Below, piece by piece: positions 35,239-44,242 of a stretch of DNA of 48,079 nt (position 1 is the first letter of the stretch; every line of letters begins with the position of its first letter). This DNA is from Clostridium sp. DSM 17811 (GTDB lineage Bacteria; Bacillota; Clostridia; Clostridiales; Clostridiaceae), in assembly GCF_018861905.1 (NCBI RefSeq), contig NZ_JAHLDU010000027.1, forward strand, positions 1 through 48,079, written 5' to 3'. Both the position numbers and the translations under genes were made by a program. The notes below the pieces were generated by a model, which saw nothing but the letters and a program-made list of their open reading frames with translations, did no database searches and had not been told where the DNA came from.

Positions 35239-35296
35239 AGCAAATTCGCTTCGCACATAAAATCTCTCAGCGACCTTGAACAACTTGTAGTTACTT
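35239..35296. repeat. Type-1 dispersed palindromic repeat, copy 5 (degenerate)
   Basis: AGCAAATTCGCTTCGCACAT is retained; the second half is decayed (GAACAACTTGTAGTTAC). It lies on the 3' side of McrBC copy C, as copies 1 and 3 do for A and B. Confidence 0.6.
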
Positions 35297-36148
35297 TAAC
35301 CATTTATTTTTACATTTATTAAGTTTATGATGCGACCTATAAAATATAGAGGCATATGCGCGGTAGTTGGTATATCTGAAAGTGTCGGATATACGATAGT
35401 TGCAGTCTTATCTCCTATTCCGCTTACTGCATAAATCGCTAGCTGATATAGCATTTTAGCTGGCAAACTTCTTTCCCACAAATCTCTGCATTTAGCATCT
35501 AGCACTTTCACCACCCTGCCTTCCTTCATAAGTGCAAAGTCAGGTCTTGGAGTAGGTGATTTTCTGTTGTAGGGGTTAAACCTTGATGTATAAATGAACA
35601 TATCATGTAAACTATACTGGTCTTTTACAGAGTAGCCTTCACTAAAGTTCTGCAGCAATCTTCCTATTAGTGTTTCAAAAAATGCATTCATATCAAAAAA
35701 GTACCCTCGTAGATTAATATCAATTCTGCCTCTAGGTGATGATAAGTTCTCTCCACGCTTGATATAACTCTTTTGAATTCCTCTATGGAGCAAGTTCTCT
35801 GCCTCAACATAAAGCTCATAAATAAGTAAGTCAAAGAACTTAAAATTTACCTATATCATGCTCAGCCTCATTAAATAACTTAAGCTCTCTTAATCCATAA
35901 GCATACCTTAGCAATTTATAAAGCGGCATACCATTTATCTTTGGGTATACGTTTATTTGTAGTTCTCCTAGTCTAATTCTACCAACATAAGAATTACTAC
36001 ATATAGATAACCCACCTTTAAGTTCTATGATTTCTATAATTCCTTTATTATTAAGTGCTTTTGCTATATGACGTGTGTCGTTATCAGGCAACTCTATATC
36101 CTTTAATATTATGCTGTCCCACTCTTTTAAATTGACAGTTTGATTCAT
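35296..36148 (-). pseudogene. mcrC: mcrC copy C, deleted and frameshifted
   Basis: The N-terminal part (36148-35840) matches copy B, then one extra T in AAAATTTACC (~35847) shifts the frame. The next part (35793-35296) reads LLHRGIQKSYIKRGEN ... RGRIDIN and jumps straight to LRGYFFDMNAFFETL. About 380 bp are missing between two copies of ATTAATAT, one of which remains at the junction. The nuclease motif TPRPDFALMKEGRVV ... LDAKCRDLWER is kept, but with Tyr-to-Cys after the catalytic Lys. The tail is replaced by unrelated sequence. Confidence 0.88.
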
Positions 36149-36754
36149 TATATTTTATCTCCACTATCACTCTCATTGACCTTTTCAATTTCAGTTTCTT
36201 CCTCTATTTCATCATCCTCTGCTACTTTTCCCACTTCGCGTATTGTTGGACATGGCGAGAGCAGTGCCGTTATGAGGCCCGCGATATTTGATGTATTAAA
36301 CAACTCAAATCTAATAGTTTGGTTTTTCACATCAACAATACCTTCACCTAAAATCTTAGAAATCAAAGCATAGTCACCATAACAATATTCTTCAATAAGA
36401 GGAATAATATTTTCTCTAATAATATTTTGGATACCTAAACAACTCACACATTGAGTTCATTACATAGCTAGAAGAAAGTCCCGTCTGCTTTACAATTTTA
36501 ATAAGTTGCCCTGACATAGTATACAATTCGTTTTCTTGCACAGGTTTACTGTTACTGTAAATCAATGCGTGTTTCTGCCACCGAGTAGTATGAAAAGCAT
36601 CAATTTTATCTGGATATAACATATGATAATACTTATGAACCCACTTGCCATCGCTGTTCATTTTGTACATTATAAATTTAAATGAACTTCCCCAAGCAAT
36701 GCTACCATAGCTACTAGGGCTAGTCCTAAACTCATCGTCGTTTTTAACATACAC
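36148..36754 (-). pseudogene. mcrB: mcrB copy C, internally deleted
   Basis: The authentic start is visible here (ATG 36754, MYVKNDDEFRTSPSS). GKWV is joined directly to HKYYHMLYPDK: the ~60 codons present in copy A between two TGGGTT sequences are missing. The N-terminal part runs to SSYVMNSMCELF, and a second, larger deletion removes the whole AAA+ core up to IIRENIIPLIEEYCYG. The acidic tail then overlaps the mcrC start as TAATG. Confidence 0.87.
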
Positions 36755-36972
36755 TTACTTTTATACACATTATATCCTATTTAACTTATTAAAGGGATTA
36801 ATATCTATTTTATGCAACAAAATATATCAAAAAAAGCTAAAAAGGCTGCATTCCTTTAATTTATATTAAAAGGAATGCAGCCTTCTCATGTACATGAGGG
36901 TAACATCGGAAGTATGAACTATATTATAAATTTATTTCAGGTAGTTATAATTGCATAGGCTCAGGGTCTGCA

Positions 36973-37118
36973 AAATCACAACAACAAAGCCTTCTAGTCA
37001 AGATCAGAGTGTAACTGTATATGCTAGTAAAACGGGAACCAAATACCACGTAGATGAATGCTCATCTTTAAGTAAAGGTAAAATACCAATAAGAGGTAGG
37101 TGTACTTATTCTTGCTAA
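36973..37118 (+). pseudogene. Relic of a secreted protein C-terminal Cys motif
   Basis: The plus strand reads TTTKPSSQDQSVTVYASKTG, then TKYHVDECSSLSKGKIPI and ends TYSC-stop. This resembles the C-terminal KTGxKYHxxxC..L tag of many clostridial secreted nucleases and lipoproteins. Its upstream part is the block shared with the 27700-27795 region of copy B, where a one-base difference shifts the frame. Confidence 0.5.
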
Positions 37119-37470
37119 CAATATGATTATTATTGATCTTAGCTAGAACTTAGGTGTATTTAAAGCATTTTGTTGAGTATTTTAGATGTATATGGTAAGC
37201 TAATCTCAGAAAAAGTTCCTACCCTTGACATTATAGGAACTTTTTGAGACTAACTTGTAATAATTTTTTATATAAACTCTATAAACTAATTTAGATGATA
37301 AGATCAGATTAAGGTTATGAAAAAAGAGAAACCATTGCTATATATTTAATTTTAGCAATTAACGAAGCCCAAAAGGTTTATAATGAAGCATTTATAAACC
37401 TTTTAATATAAGATGTTACTTCTGGTTACAGCTATGTTCTTCATGTGCCTATTAAGGAGGTGTTGTATAA
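37119..37470. other. Spacer with two terminator-like hairpins
   Basis: AAAAAGTTCCTA ... TAGGAACTTTTT (37210-37245) is a good terminator. AAAAGGTTTATAA ... TTATAAACCTTTT (37371-37404) is a 13-bp stem. ACAGCTATGTTCTTCATG at ~37429 repeats the IS605-like end seen near 33090. No bacteriocin structural gene was found. Confidence 0.5.
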
Positions 37471-37752
37471 ATGAATGAAAATTATCTCTTATTAAATGAA
37501 TTAAAAGATGTTTTGAATGATTCTGAAGTTAAAAATAATCAAGATTTAACTAATGTTCTTATTCCATTTAAAATAAAACTTGAACGTGACGAAGAGTACA
37601 ACCTTATTTGCACAAAACTAAGTAATGCTATAACATTATACCTAGTCACAAATAGATTTAAAGCTCCTAAATCAGTTTTAAATTTATATAATAATATATC
37701 TAATGTTGCATGTAAATATAGAGGTTTCCCTTCTTTTATTAATTGGTTTTAA
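37471..37752 (+). CDS. Bacteriocin-immunity-like protein
   Basis: A 93-residue, all-helical protein: LLNELKDVLNDSEVKNN, LTNVLIPFKIKLERDEEY, KLSNAITLYLVTNRFKAP, and a C-terminal CKYRGFPSFINWF. Length, four-helix layout and the KY.GF...I.. end resemble enterocin-A/pediocin immunity proteins, which protect the cell by binding the mannose-PTS receptor/bacteriocin complex from inside. The ATG follows an ideal AAGGAGGTG site. It stands alone, so it may confer immunity to other strains' bacteriocins. The match is by eye and moderate. Confidence 0.5.
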   Translation: MNENYLLLNELKDVLNDSEVKNNQDLTNVLIPFKIKLERDEEYNLICTKLSNAITLYLVTNRFKAPKSVLNLYNNISNVACKYRGFPSFINWF

Positions 37753-37841
37753 GCCATTTATAAAGGTTGATTATGTTAATAATAGTTTATTATATAAACT
37801 ATCTTTTTTTTAGAAAAGGGACTAAAAACAAAGTGATAAAT

Positions 37842-37990
37842 AATGCATAAAGAGGGTGCATATTCTCAATTAGACACATTTTATGCATTAAAATAGAGCC
37901 TTATTGCATATCAAAATAGCATGAATGATGGTATAGGCTAGATAAGAGCACATAACAAATGACGTGGAAGTCTGCTTTCACATCATTGTG
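37842..37990. repeat. Structured repeat S2
   Basis: About 80% identical by eye to 18641-18790, including GCATATTCTCAATTAGACA and TTGCATATCAAAA. It is followed by a run of T at 37990, and only the first half of S1 is present. Confidence 0.45.
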
Positions 37991-38187
37991 TTTTTTTGAT
38001 TTCTAATATATAACCTGCTTTTTATCTTATATAACAAAACATATTTCATTTTCTTATATGTAATGTCTGGATAAAATAGTATAATTAGCTAAATATTCAT
38101 GTTTAATTCGTAGAAAACTGCGAAGTATTTTAATAATGGCTGTACTAGATGTTCCTTTTTTAAAGTTATCTTCTTGGAGGGATTTAA

Positions 38188-38724
38188 TTGTCAGATGGAA
38201 TAAAGCGTTTATTTTCTGTTAAATTCATAGCACTAATATTAATGTTGTACAGTATGGCTATATTTATATACTTTAAGTGGTTTTATAAACCACTTGAAAT
38301 GTTACCTGGTAATGTGGACATTCCTGTAATAGTTTCAGCAAATGAGACTCTTAAAGCCATAAATCATGATAATATGATATTCTTTTTTTTACTTTCATTT
38401 TTATTTTGTATTCTTATTGGCCTTATTTTGTCAATGATATATGCGGGAATAGTATTCTACTATACACCCGTTATTTCTAGTAATGCTAGATTGAAGTCAA
38501 AAGAATCAATTCAACAGAATGGAAACTATATGGGATATATGGGTTTTTCGTCAGTAGGTTATACATATAATTTAACTTTCGAAACTGATAATGGACTTGT
38601 GCTAAATTTTAGTGTTAATCCTAAACATTATATAATAATCTTTGAAGGGAATAAGGGACTATTAAATTATAAACATGGCGTAGCAAATAGATTTATATCC
38701 TTTGATATTACAGCAATTGAATAG
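38188..38724 (+). CDS. DUF2500-like membrane protein
   Basis: A 178-residue protein with two membrane helices (~12-32 and ~64-90) and a C-terminal extracytoplasmic or cytoplasmic beta-rich domain: YTYNLTFETDNGLVLNFSVNPKHYIIIFEG and KGLLNYKHG. This follows the pattern of DUF2500 proteins. It starts with TTG 38188 behind TTGGAGGGAT. Function unknown. It is followed by a hairpin GAGTTCG ... CGAACTC (~38767-38799). Confidence 0.65.
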   Translation: MSDGIKRLFSVKFIALILMLYSMAIFIYFKWFYKPLEMLPGNVDIPVIVSANETLKAINHDNMIFFFLLSFLFCILIGLILSMIYAGIVFYYTPVISSNARLKSKESIQQNGNYMGYMGFSSVGYTYNLTFETDNGLVLNFSVNPKHYIIIFEGNKGLLNYKHGVANRFISFDITAIE

Positions 38725-38968
38725 TATTCGTATCTAATATGCACATTAATTAAGTTAATATAGGGAGAGTTCGTTATTTATCTACATACGCGAACTCTGG
38801 CTATATACATAGCTTCCATGACCTCGATATAAAATAAGCGAACTTTAAGCTGACATAACACAAATTTTTACTGTTTTTTAATTCATTTTATCATTATTAT
38901 TCTGATTTTTGGATAAGGAAATAGAGTAGTATAGTTGAATAAATATTTTATGTAGGAGGAATTATAAA

Positions 38969-39025
38969 TTGAAATTTTTTAGTTATTTACTATTAGGGGT
39001 TATAGTTTTTGGGGTTGTTGAATTC
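38969..39025 (+). pseudogene. Small membrane/secreted protein start cut by IS3 insertion
   Basis: TTG 38969, behind a perfect TAGGAGGAATTATAAA site, reads MKFFSYLLLGVIVFGVVEF, a signal-peptide-like start, and then runs into the IS end at 39026. The rest was not found on the other side. Confidence 0.6.
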
Positions 39026-39070
39026 TGAACTGCTCCCTGTCAAGTAAACAGTATAAATAATAAAAATTAC

Positions 39071-39877
39071 TCAGACGGCTAACGCCCTAAATTCCAGAGG
39101 ACTAAGGCTGTTTAACTTTTTCTGTAATCTTTTAGTATTGTAGAAAATAATGTATTTATCAATTGCATTAGAGAGTTCCTCATATGAACTATATTTGTGT
39201 AAGTAGTACTCTTCACACTTAAGAATACCCCAAAAGCCTTCCATAGGGCCGTTGTCGATACATTTTCCAACTCGTGACATGCTTTGTGTCATTCCTGCAG
39301 CATCCAGTTTTTCCTTAAATTCATCGGAGGTATATTGGTAACCTCGATCACTATGAATCATCGGGCTTGCGCCAGGAGAGGCATTTAGAACTACATCTAA
39401 ATTTTTAAACACAAGGCGGTTATTGTTAGAATGCCCAAATACATATCCTACAATAGAGTTGTCGTATAGATCCAATATGGCACTTAGATACGCTTTACTG
39501 GAATTACCGTACTTGAATTCAGTAACATCTGTAAGCCACTTTTGATTTAATTTATCAGCGGTGAATTTTCGATTCAAAATGTTCTCTGCAACTTGCTGTG
39601 GATTAGATTTGACGTAACGTTTCTTTTTTCTACGGATAACTGCTTGTAACCCTGAGAGCCTCATAAGTCTATAAATACGTTTATAGTTATAATTCGTCTT
39701 TAGCTTACTATTCAAGTTCATGGTTATTCTTCTATAACCGTAAATTCCATTTACTTTATTATAAATAATTACAATTTCTTTCATCACTATCTCATTTTCA
39801 GACTCTAGAACAGATCCTTTATGCGTTAGCCACTTATAATATGAAGACCGTGGAATCTTCGCTAATTTACATAACAA
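39071..39877 (-). CDS. IS3 transposase OrfB (DDE integrase)
   Basis: 268 residues of the catalytic part of an IS3 transposase. The DDE triad is visible: WLTDVTEFKYG (D), MIHSDRGYQYTS (D) and NGPMEGFWGILKCEEYY (E). An HTH_21-type region is N-terminal (YNKVNGIYGYRRITMNL). The frame is open further upstream (EAYLRRTRQLDKYIII) to the slippery site, as expected if OrfAB is made by -1 frameshifting. Confidence 0.93.
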   Translation of the reverse strand: MLCKLAKIPRSSYYKWLTHKGSVLESENEIVMKEIVIIYNKVNGIYGYRRITMNLNSKLKTNYNYKRIYRLMRLSGLQAVIRRKKKRYVKSNPQQVAENILNRKFTADKLNQKWLTDVTEFKYGNSSKAYLSAILDLYDNSIVGYVFGHSNNNRLVFKNLDVVLNASPGASPMIHSDRGYQYTSDEFKEKLDAAGMTQSMSRVGKCIDNGPMEGFWGILKCEEYYLHKYSSYEELSNAIDKYIIFYNTKRLQKKLNSLSPLEFRALAV

Positions 39878-39948
39878 AGAGATAGAAAATTTTTCTTTTT
39901 CATGAAGTTGTGAAATTATAATATACTTGTCTAGTTGCCTTGTACGCC

Positions 39949-40632
39949 TTAAGTACGCCTCCTTTCGAGTTCCTCCAATTTTTTTAAGAATGCATTTTCC
40001 GCCCTTAATCTTTCATTTTCTACTTCCAATTTCTTCATTGAAAGTTTTGCTCTGTCTTCAAGTGTTAGTTCCTCTTCAGGCTTTTTCCTGCCTCGCCTAT
40101 CCTTCAATGCACTTTCACTACCGGCCTCATATTTTTTAACCCACTGGTATACTTGCTCGTAGGATACGTTATAATTATCAGCAGTTTGCTTATAGTCGTT
40201 ATTTTGAGCAATACAGTAATGTACAATTTCAATTCGTTCTTTCAAAGAAGTAACTCTTCCATTTGTCATAGATTGGCTCATTCCCTTCGGTGTTGCCTTT
40301 ATTTCTCTATGACCATTATACTTGTTTGCCCATCCTTGCAGTACCGATATATTCGATATTTTATATTTATTTACAACTTCTCTCTGTGAAAATCCTCCTG
40401 ATAAGTAGTCTTTTACTGCTAGTTCCTTTAGCTCCTTTGAATATCTTTTGAATGATTCCGATTCTTTTAATCTATCTATTCCATATTTACTATAGTTGTA
40501 TCTCCAATTATATAAAGTTACTCTATTGATCTTATACTTTCTAGCAATCTCCTTCATTGTTCCAATTCCATTATCATATTCATTTAGAATTGCATACTTT
40601 TCTTCTGTTGTATATTTAGTTCTTCTAGACAT
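39949..40632 (-). CDS. IS3 transposase OrfA (DNA-binding)
   Basis: 227 residues with several helix-turn-helix units: YTTEEKYAILNEYDNG ... NRVTLYNWRYNY, FSQREVVNKYKISNISVLQGW and YKQTADNYNVSYEQVYQWVKKY. It ends with a leucine-zipper-like LEVENERLRAENAFLKKLEEL for oligomerisation. It binds the IS ends. ATG 40632 follows an AAGGGGAG site. Confidence 0.92.
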   Translation of the reverse strand: MSRRTKYTTEEKYAILNEYDNGIGTMKEIARKYKINRVTLYNWRYNYSKYGIDRLKESESFKRYSKELKELAVKDYLSGGFSQREVVNKYKISNISVLQGWANKYNGHREIKATPKGMSQSMTNGRVTSLKERIEIVHYCIAQNNDYKQTADNYNVSYEQVYQWVKKYEAGSESALKDRRGRKKPEEELTLEDRAKLSMKKLEVENERLRAENAFLKKLEELERRRT

Positions 40633-40737
40633 AAAAATACTCCCCTTTCTAGTAACAGATTTTTATTATTTAATCTGTCTACTTTATTGGGAGCATATCA
40701 TTGACTTGTAACTTTCAATGTATTATAAATCAGTTAT

Positions 40738-41339
40738 TTAAACCATCTGATTATTTTTTTGAAGTTTTGCATACATTGTTTCCTGCTGCTTTGTAGTAAA
40801 CTGAAAATATATTAATGTGTTTGTTACAGATTTATGGCCCAAATAGTATTGCAGCTCTTTTATATCAATTTCAGATTCTGCCAAATGCACTGCAGCCGTA
40901 TGTTTTGAAGTATGAAAATGGTATCTTTCTATATCACTTATTTTAGCTAAATGGCAATACTTCTTCATCAAAACATCTAAATTCTTGCGTGAGATTGGTT
41001 TTTTCTCCTGACTTAAAAACAAAATTTGTTGATTATCACAAATCTCATTTTGCATAATATATTTGTTTAAGATCTTAATAGTTTCTTGATCCAATCCTAT
41101 GGGGTTATTATTACTCCCCTTAAGCCTGTGACAATACATTTCTCCTCTTGTCTTGTTATAATTAACCCAACCTCAGAGGCTCTTAAAGCACATCTGTATG
41201 CTACTCTAAAAATAGACAAGTTTCTTAATGCATGTATGCTATTATCCTTTTCTATAACTTTAAAAACTTTTTTCATTTCCACCTGAGTAAGATATTTTAT
41301 TTTCTCTTCATTTTCTTTTATAATATTTAAGCACCTCAT
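40738..41339 (-). pseudogene. Tyrosine recombinase (integrase) relic, frameshifted
   Basis: The upstream piece (41339-41097) carries the box I Arg region YRCALRASEVGLI. The downstream piece (41139-40738) in another frame carries HFHTSKHTAAVHLAESEIDIKELQYYLGHKSVTNT and the Tyr in LIYF. The canonical box II HxxR is HTSK here. The N-terminal arm-binding domain is missing. A frameshift at ~41100-41139 splits it. It may be the remains of the integrase that brought in part of this region. Confidence 0.8.
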
Positions 41340-41343
41340 TTCA

Positions 41344-41379
41344 TAAAGATAGACATTTTAAGTATTATGTCTATCTTTA
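41344..41379. terminator. Hairpin
   Basis: AAAGATAGACAT pairs with ATGTCTATCTTT, upstream of the integrase relic and ~270 bp beyond the end of the TetR gene. Confidence 0.55.
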
Positions 41380-41637
41380 AAATGCCATGTTAGCCATTGA
41401 TAATGAAAGCCTTAATCCACTTTCATAAAAGTATAATAGTATAAGTTGGACATTACATCATGTTTTTATGTGTTTATTCAAATTAAATGAAACACTTTTA
41501 TGACCTATTAATTTAAAACCTAAAGTTTAAATAGGTGCTAAGTGCTAGCACCAACAAAAACATATAATAATCTTCTTTGTTTTAAAGTTACATTAGAAAT
41601 AAATTAAGAACGTTATAATACATTTAAAATGAAATTT

Positions 41638-42243
41638 TTAAAGAGCCAAAGAGTCCCACACTTTCATTATTTGAGTTACTGCATTATTGATTGTATCAAA
41701 TTTTACCCCATCCCTTGCCTGAGTTGAAATACCAAATAAAAAAGACTGGAAAACAGTCGTTAACATAGCAACATCTGTTGTTTCTTTAAGCTGACCTTTT
41801 TCCACAGCATTTTGTATACACGCTGTTAACCAGTCTCTTGTGAGTTTGCGTTGTTTACTAAGCATATCACGAATATGTGCATTCTCCACAGAACAAGTAG
41901 TGGCAGACAGTACTAAAAAACATCCAAGGGGATGAGCGCCATCAGTTTGCATTTTAGCAGACTGTCTTAATGCTTGTTCTATAGCTTGCTTTGGTTCTAA
42001 AGAACTATCCTTCAAACAAAATGTCACCTGTCCAAACGTATCCATGTACATTTCAATTACTTCTTCAAATAAAGCTTCTTTTGATTTAAATGTAGAATAA
42101 AAACTACTTGCCGAAATATTCCCCATAGTCTCTCGTAATTGAGATAAGGAAGTTGACTCAAAACCTTGCTCCCAAAACAACAACATTGCATTAAAAATTG
42201 CTTCATCTCGATTAAACTTTCTTGGACGTCCTGTTTTAGGCAT
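41638..42243 (-). CDS. TetR-family repressor of the detoxification cluster
   Basis: A 201-residue TetR/AcrR regulator. The N-terminal HTH reads RKFNRDEAIFNAMLLFWEQGFESTSLSQL ... SFYSTFKSKEALFEEV (~7-60); the ligand-binding helices follow. ATG 42243 has GAGGAG upstream. It lies behind the MFS gene on the same strand. Near-identical palindromes overlap the promoters of the MFS gene and the divergent monooxygenase gene, so this protein probably represses both until an inducer (a quinone or electrophile, by analogy with the cluster's enzymes) releases it. Confidence 0.92.
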   Translation of the reverse strand: MPKTGRPRKFNRDEAIFNAMLLFWEQGFESTSLSQLRETMGNISASSFYSTFKSKEALFEEVIEMYMDTFGQVTFCLKDSSLEPKQAIEQALRQSAKMQTDGAHPLGCFLVLSATTCSVENAHIRDMLSKQRKLTRDWLTACIQNAVEKGQLKETTDVAMLTTVFQSFLFGISTQARDGVKFDTINNAVTQIMKVWDSLAL

Positions 42244-42337
42244 AATATCACTCCTCTAAATAAATTAATCCTATATAATAATAGTGATTATACACTTAAA
42301 TTTGCAAATATTAAAGATACCTTAAATTCAAATTATC

Positions 42338-43504
42338 TCATTTCTGAACAAAACCATATTTTTTTGATTTCCATGATATTAACAATGCAATAATTAGTAA
42401 AACAAATATACTCCACGGAAATAAGGATGCATCAGCCTTTTTTAATATTATTCCTCCTACAACGCTTCCGCAAGCGATAGCCAAATTCCACACAGTTGTA
42501 TTTATTGACATAACTACATCTACAGCTTCATCTTCTATCGATTCAGCAAGAGCAGTTTGTAGCAATGTAGCGGCTCCGCCAAATGTTAATCCCCATAAAG
42601 CTACCTCTAGATTTAACGCAATCGGATATCCTCCGCTTATACCGAACAAAATAGAATCTATCGCAAAAGCCAAGATACTAATTAATACCAAGACCCTCAA
42701 ATGACTGTCAATTAATAATCCTATAATAACTATACTAATTAAAGCTAAGATACCAAAAATAAAAAGTGAAAAATCAACACGGCCTACACCTTTAGAAATT
42801 AAAAATGGATATATATACGTATAAAGTATGTTGTGAGCCGTCATCCAACATAATACAACCGCAAGTATTGGGCGTACTCCTGGAGTTATAAATACTTTTA
42901 AAATAGAAACCTGATTCTTGGAATCTTGACCGGGGAAATCTGGAACTTTTATTAAAATCCAGCCTATTAGAATAATAGCCAATATTGACATAATTACAAA
43001 TACTAAACGCCACCCAATAATAGAACCTAGAAAGGTACCAATTGGAACACCAAATGCTAAAGCAATTGGTGTTCCAATCATAGCTATTGCCATACCACGT
43101 CCTTTAAATTCATCGGACACCATACGTCTTGCATAACCTGCAATCAATCCCCATGCCACTCCGGCAGATACTCCTGCAAAAAAGCGAGCCACTAATGTTA
43201 AAAAATAATACGGTGAAATTGCTGTTATAGAATTAAAAATTAAAAACCCAATGATGGCTGATAAAAGTAATGGTCTTCTTCGCCACTGTCTAGTCAATGC
43301 AATAACAGGAATTGCTGCTACTAATGAACCTATCGCATATAATGTTACCAGTTGACCCGCTAAGCTTTCTGAAACATTAAGCCCTTCACTGATATGTGGC
43401 AACAAACCGGCCGGAATAGTTTCAGTCATAATTGCTAGGAAACCAGCCATTGCTAAAGCTAATAATCCAGATAGCGGAAATTTATTTTTTGTATTGTCTT
43501 TCAT
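42338..43504 (-). CDS. MFS efflux transporter (DHA1/AraJ type)
   Basis: A 388-residue, 12-helix major facilitator. The motif RGMAIAMIGTPIALAFGVPIGTFLG and the loop 2-3 motif TRQWRRRPLLL match the drug:H+ antiporter DHA1/AraJ-YdhP group. It likely exports a toxic aromatic or sugar-like compound. ATG 43504 has AGGGAGATAAAA upstream. Its promoter is TTGACA (43578-43573), 17 bases, TATGAT (43555-43550). The operator-like palindrome 43530-43543 lies at the expected transcription start. Confidence 0.92.
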   Translation of the reverse strand: MKDNTKNKFPLSGLLALAMAGFLAIMTETIPAGLLPHISEGLNVSESLAGQLVTLYAIGSLVAAIPVIALTRQWRRRPLLLSAIIGFLIFNSITAISPYYFLTLVARFFAGVSAGVAWGLIAGYARRMVSDEFKGRGMAIAMIGTPIALAFGVPIGTFLGSIIGWRLVFVIMSILAIILIGWILIKVPDFPGQDSKNQVSILKVFITPGVRPILAVVLCWMTAHNILYTYIYPFLISKGVGRVDFSLFIFGILALISIVIIGLLIDSHLRVLVLISILAFAIDSILFGISGGYPIALNLEVALWGLTFGGAATLLQTALAESIEDEAVDVVMSINTTVWNLAIACGSVVGGIILKKADASLFPWSIFVLLIIALLISWKSKKYGFVQK

Positions 43505-43529
43505 TTTTATCTCCCTTTAAAATAGTTTT

Positions 43530-43578
43530 GTAACGATCGTTCCATAATTATCATAAGGGAGATTTTGAATTTTGTCAA
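43530..43578 (-). promoter_or_regulatory. MFS promoter with TetR operator
   Basis: A -35 TTGACA, 17-bp spacer and -10 TATGAT on the minus strand are followed by GGAACGATCGTTAC (43543-43530), a near-perfect palindrome with AACGATCGTT as its core. Confidence 0.7.
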
Positions 43579-43676
43579 CAGCTTATGAAATGAAAAAGTA
43601 GAAAGTAATTGCAGAACTGTTTTTTCTCTCTATGACTTAATGAAGCGGAAATATGCATCAATTGTTCCATAAATCC

Positions 43677-43725
43677 TTGACAAAGACCGGATAAATAATT
43701 ATAGTAATAATGGATCGATTGTTCC
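43677..43725 (+). promoter_or_regulatory. Monooxygenase promoter with TetR operator
   Basis: TTGACA (43677-43682), 17 bp and TATAGT (43700-43705) are followed by GGATCGATTGTTCC (43712-43725), matching the MFS operator (GGA.CGAT.GTTCC). Both operators sit at the presumed +1. A half-site ATTGTTCC lies at ~43661. Confidence 0.7.
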
Positions 43726-43775
43726 AATATTACTTACATGGTTTCAGCGACGAAATATGAGAAGGAGGAAAAGTA

Positions 43776-44066
43776 ATGGCTTTTATAATTGTGGCACAGC
43801 ACGAACTTAAAAATGATAAAATTAACGATTTTATTCATTCACTCAAACCACTTATTGATGAGACTAGGTGTTCTCATGCGGGGTGTGTAAATTACGAACT
43901 GTTTCAGGATTTGGACAATCCTGCTTTGATGACTATGATTGAGGAATGGAAAGACCAAGATGCTCTTGATAAACATATGCAATCTCCACTTTTCAAAAAA
44001 ACCATAGCGGAGTTTGTAGAATACTTAAAAGCTCCAGTGAGAATCAATAGATATCAGAGGGTATGA
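43776..44066 (+). CDS. Antibiotic biosynthesis monooxygenase-family (YgiN-like) protein
   Basis: A 96-residue ABM-fold protein (ferredoxin-like dimer). Pattern: VAQHELKNDKINDFIHSLKPL, then CSHAGCVNYELFQDLDNP, MTMIEEWKDQDALDKHMQS and the C-terminal PVRINRYQRV. Such proteins oxidise quinols or aromatics without a cofactor. ATG after AGAAGGAGGAAAAGT. It is divergent from the MFS gene and probably co-transcribed with the old-yellow-enzyme gene. Confidence 0.9.
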   Translation: MAFIIVAQHELKNDKINDFIHSLKPLIDETRCSHAGCVNYELFQDLDNPALMTMIEEWKDQDALDKHMQSPLFKKTIAEFVEYLKAPVRINRYQRV

Positions 44067-44072
44067 TAATTG

Positions 44073-44227
44073 TGCCTAAAAGATAATTCATTGGAGCCAA
44101 GAGAAGCTGTTGAACAGGCATTAAGGCAGACTGCTAAAATGCAGACGGACAGCAGATTTCATTTGACACCATTGATGCTGCGATTACTCAAATTATGAGT
44201 ATATGGGATTGCATAGTGATTTTATAG
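44073..44227 (+). pseudogene. Second TetR gene relic
   Basis: The plus strand reads CLKDNSLEPREAVEQALRQ and TAKMQTD, then after a deletion, in another frame, FDTIDAAITQIMSIWDC before a TAG. Both pieces align with the TetR protein at 41638 (CLKDSSLEPKQAIEQALRQ; FDTINNAVTQIMKVWDS). It is an internally deleted paralogue in opposite orientation. Confidence 0.8.
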
Positions 44228-44242
44228 ATAGGAAGTGAGTGT

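Larger units (their letters stand above)
39026..40700 (-). mobile_element. IS3-family (IS150-like) insertion sequence, intact
   Basis: 1675 bp, bounded by imperfect inverted repeats TGAACTGCTCCCTGTC (39026 inward) and TGATATGCTCCCAATA (40700 inward), both with 5'-TG ends. It encodes OrfA and OrfB on the minus strand in different frames. A_AAA_AAA (minus strand, 39985-39979) near the end of orfA is in the right phase for -1 frameshifting to an OrfAB fusion. No clear target duplication flanks it, so it may be old or rearranged. Confidence 0.88.

Noticed and set aside
36140-36373. Ser-rich plus-strand frames opposite the mcrB tails (also at 13310 and 26847)
   Set aside because: They are the reverse complement of the acidic EDDEIEEE tail of McrB and are conserved only because of it.
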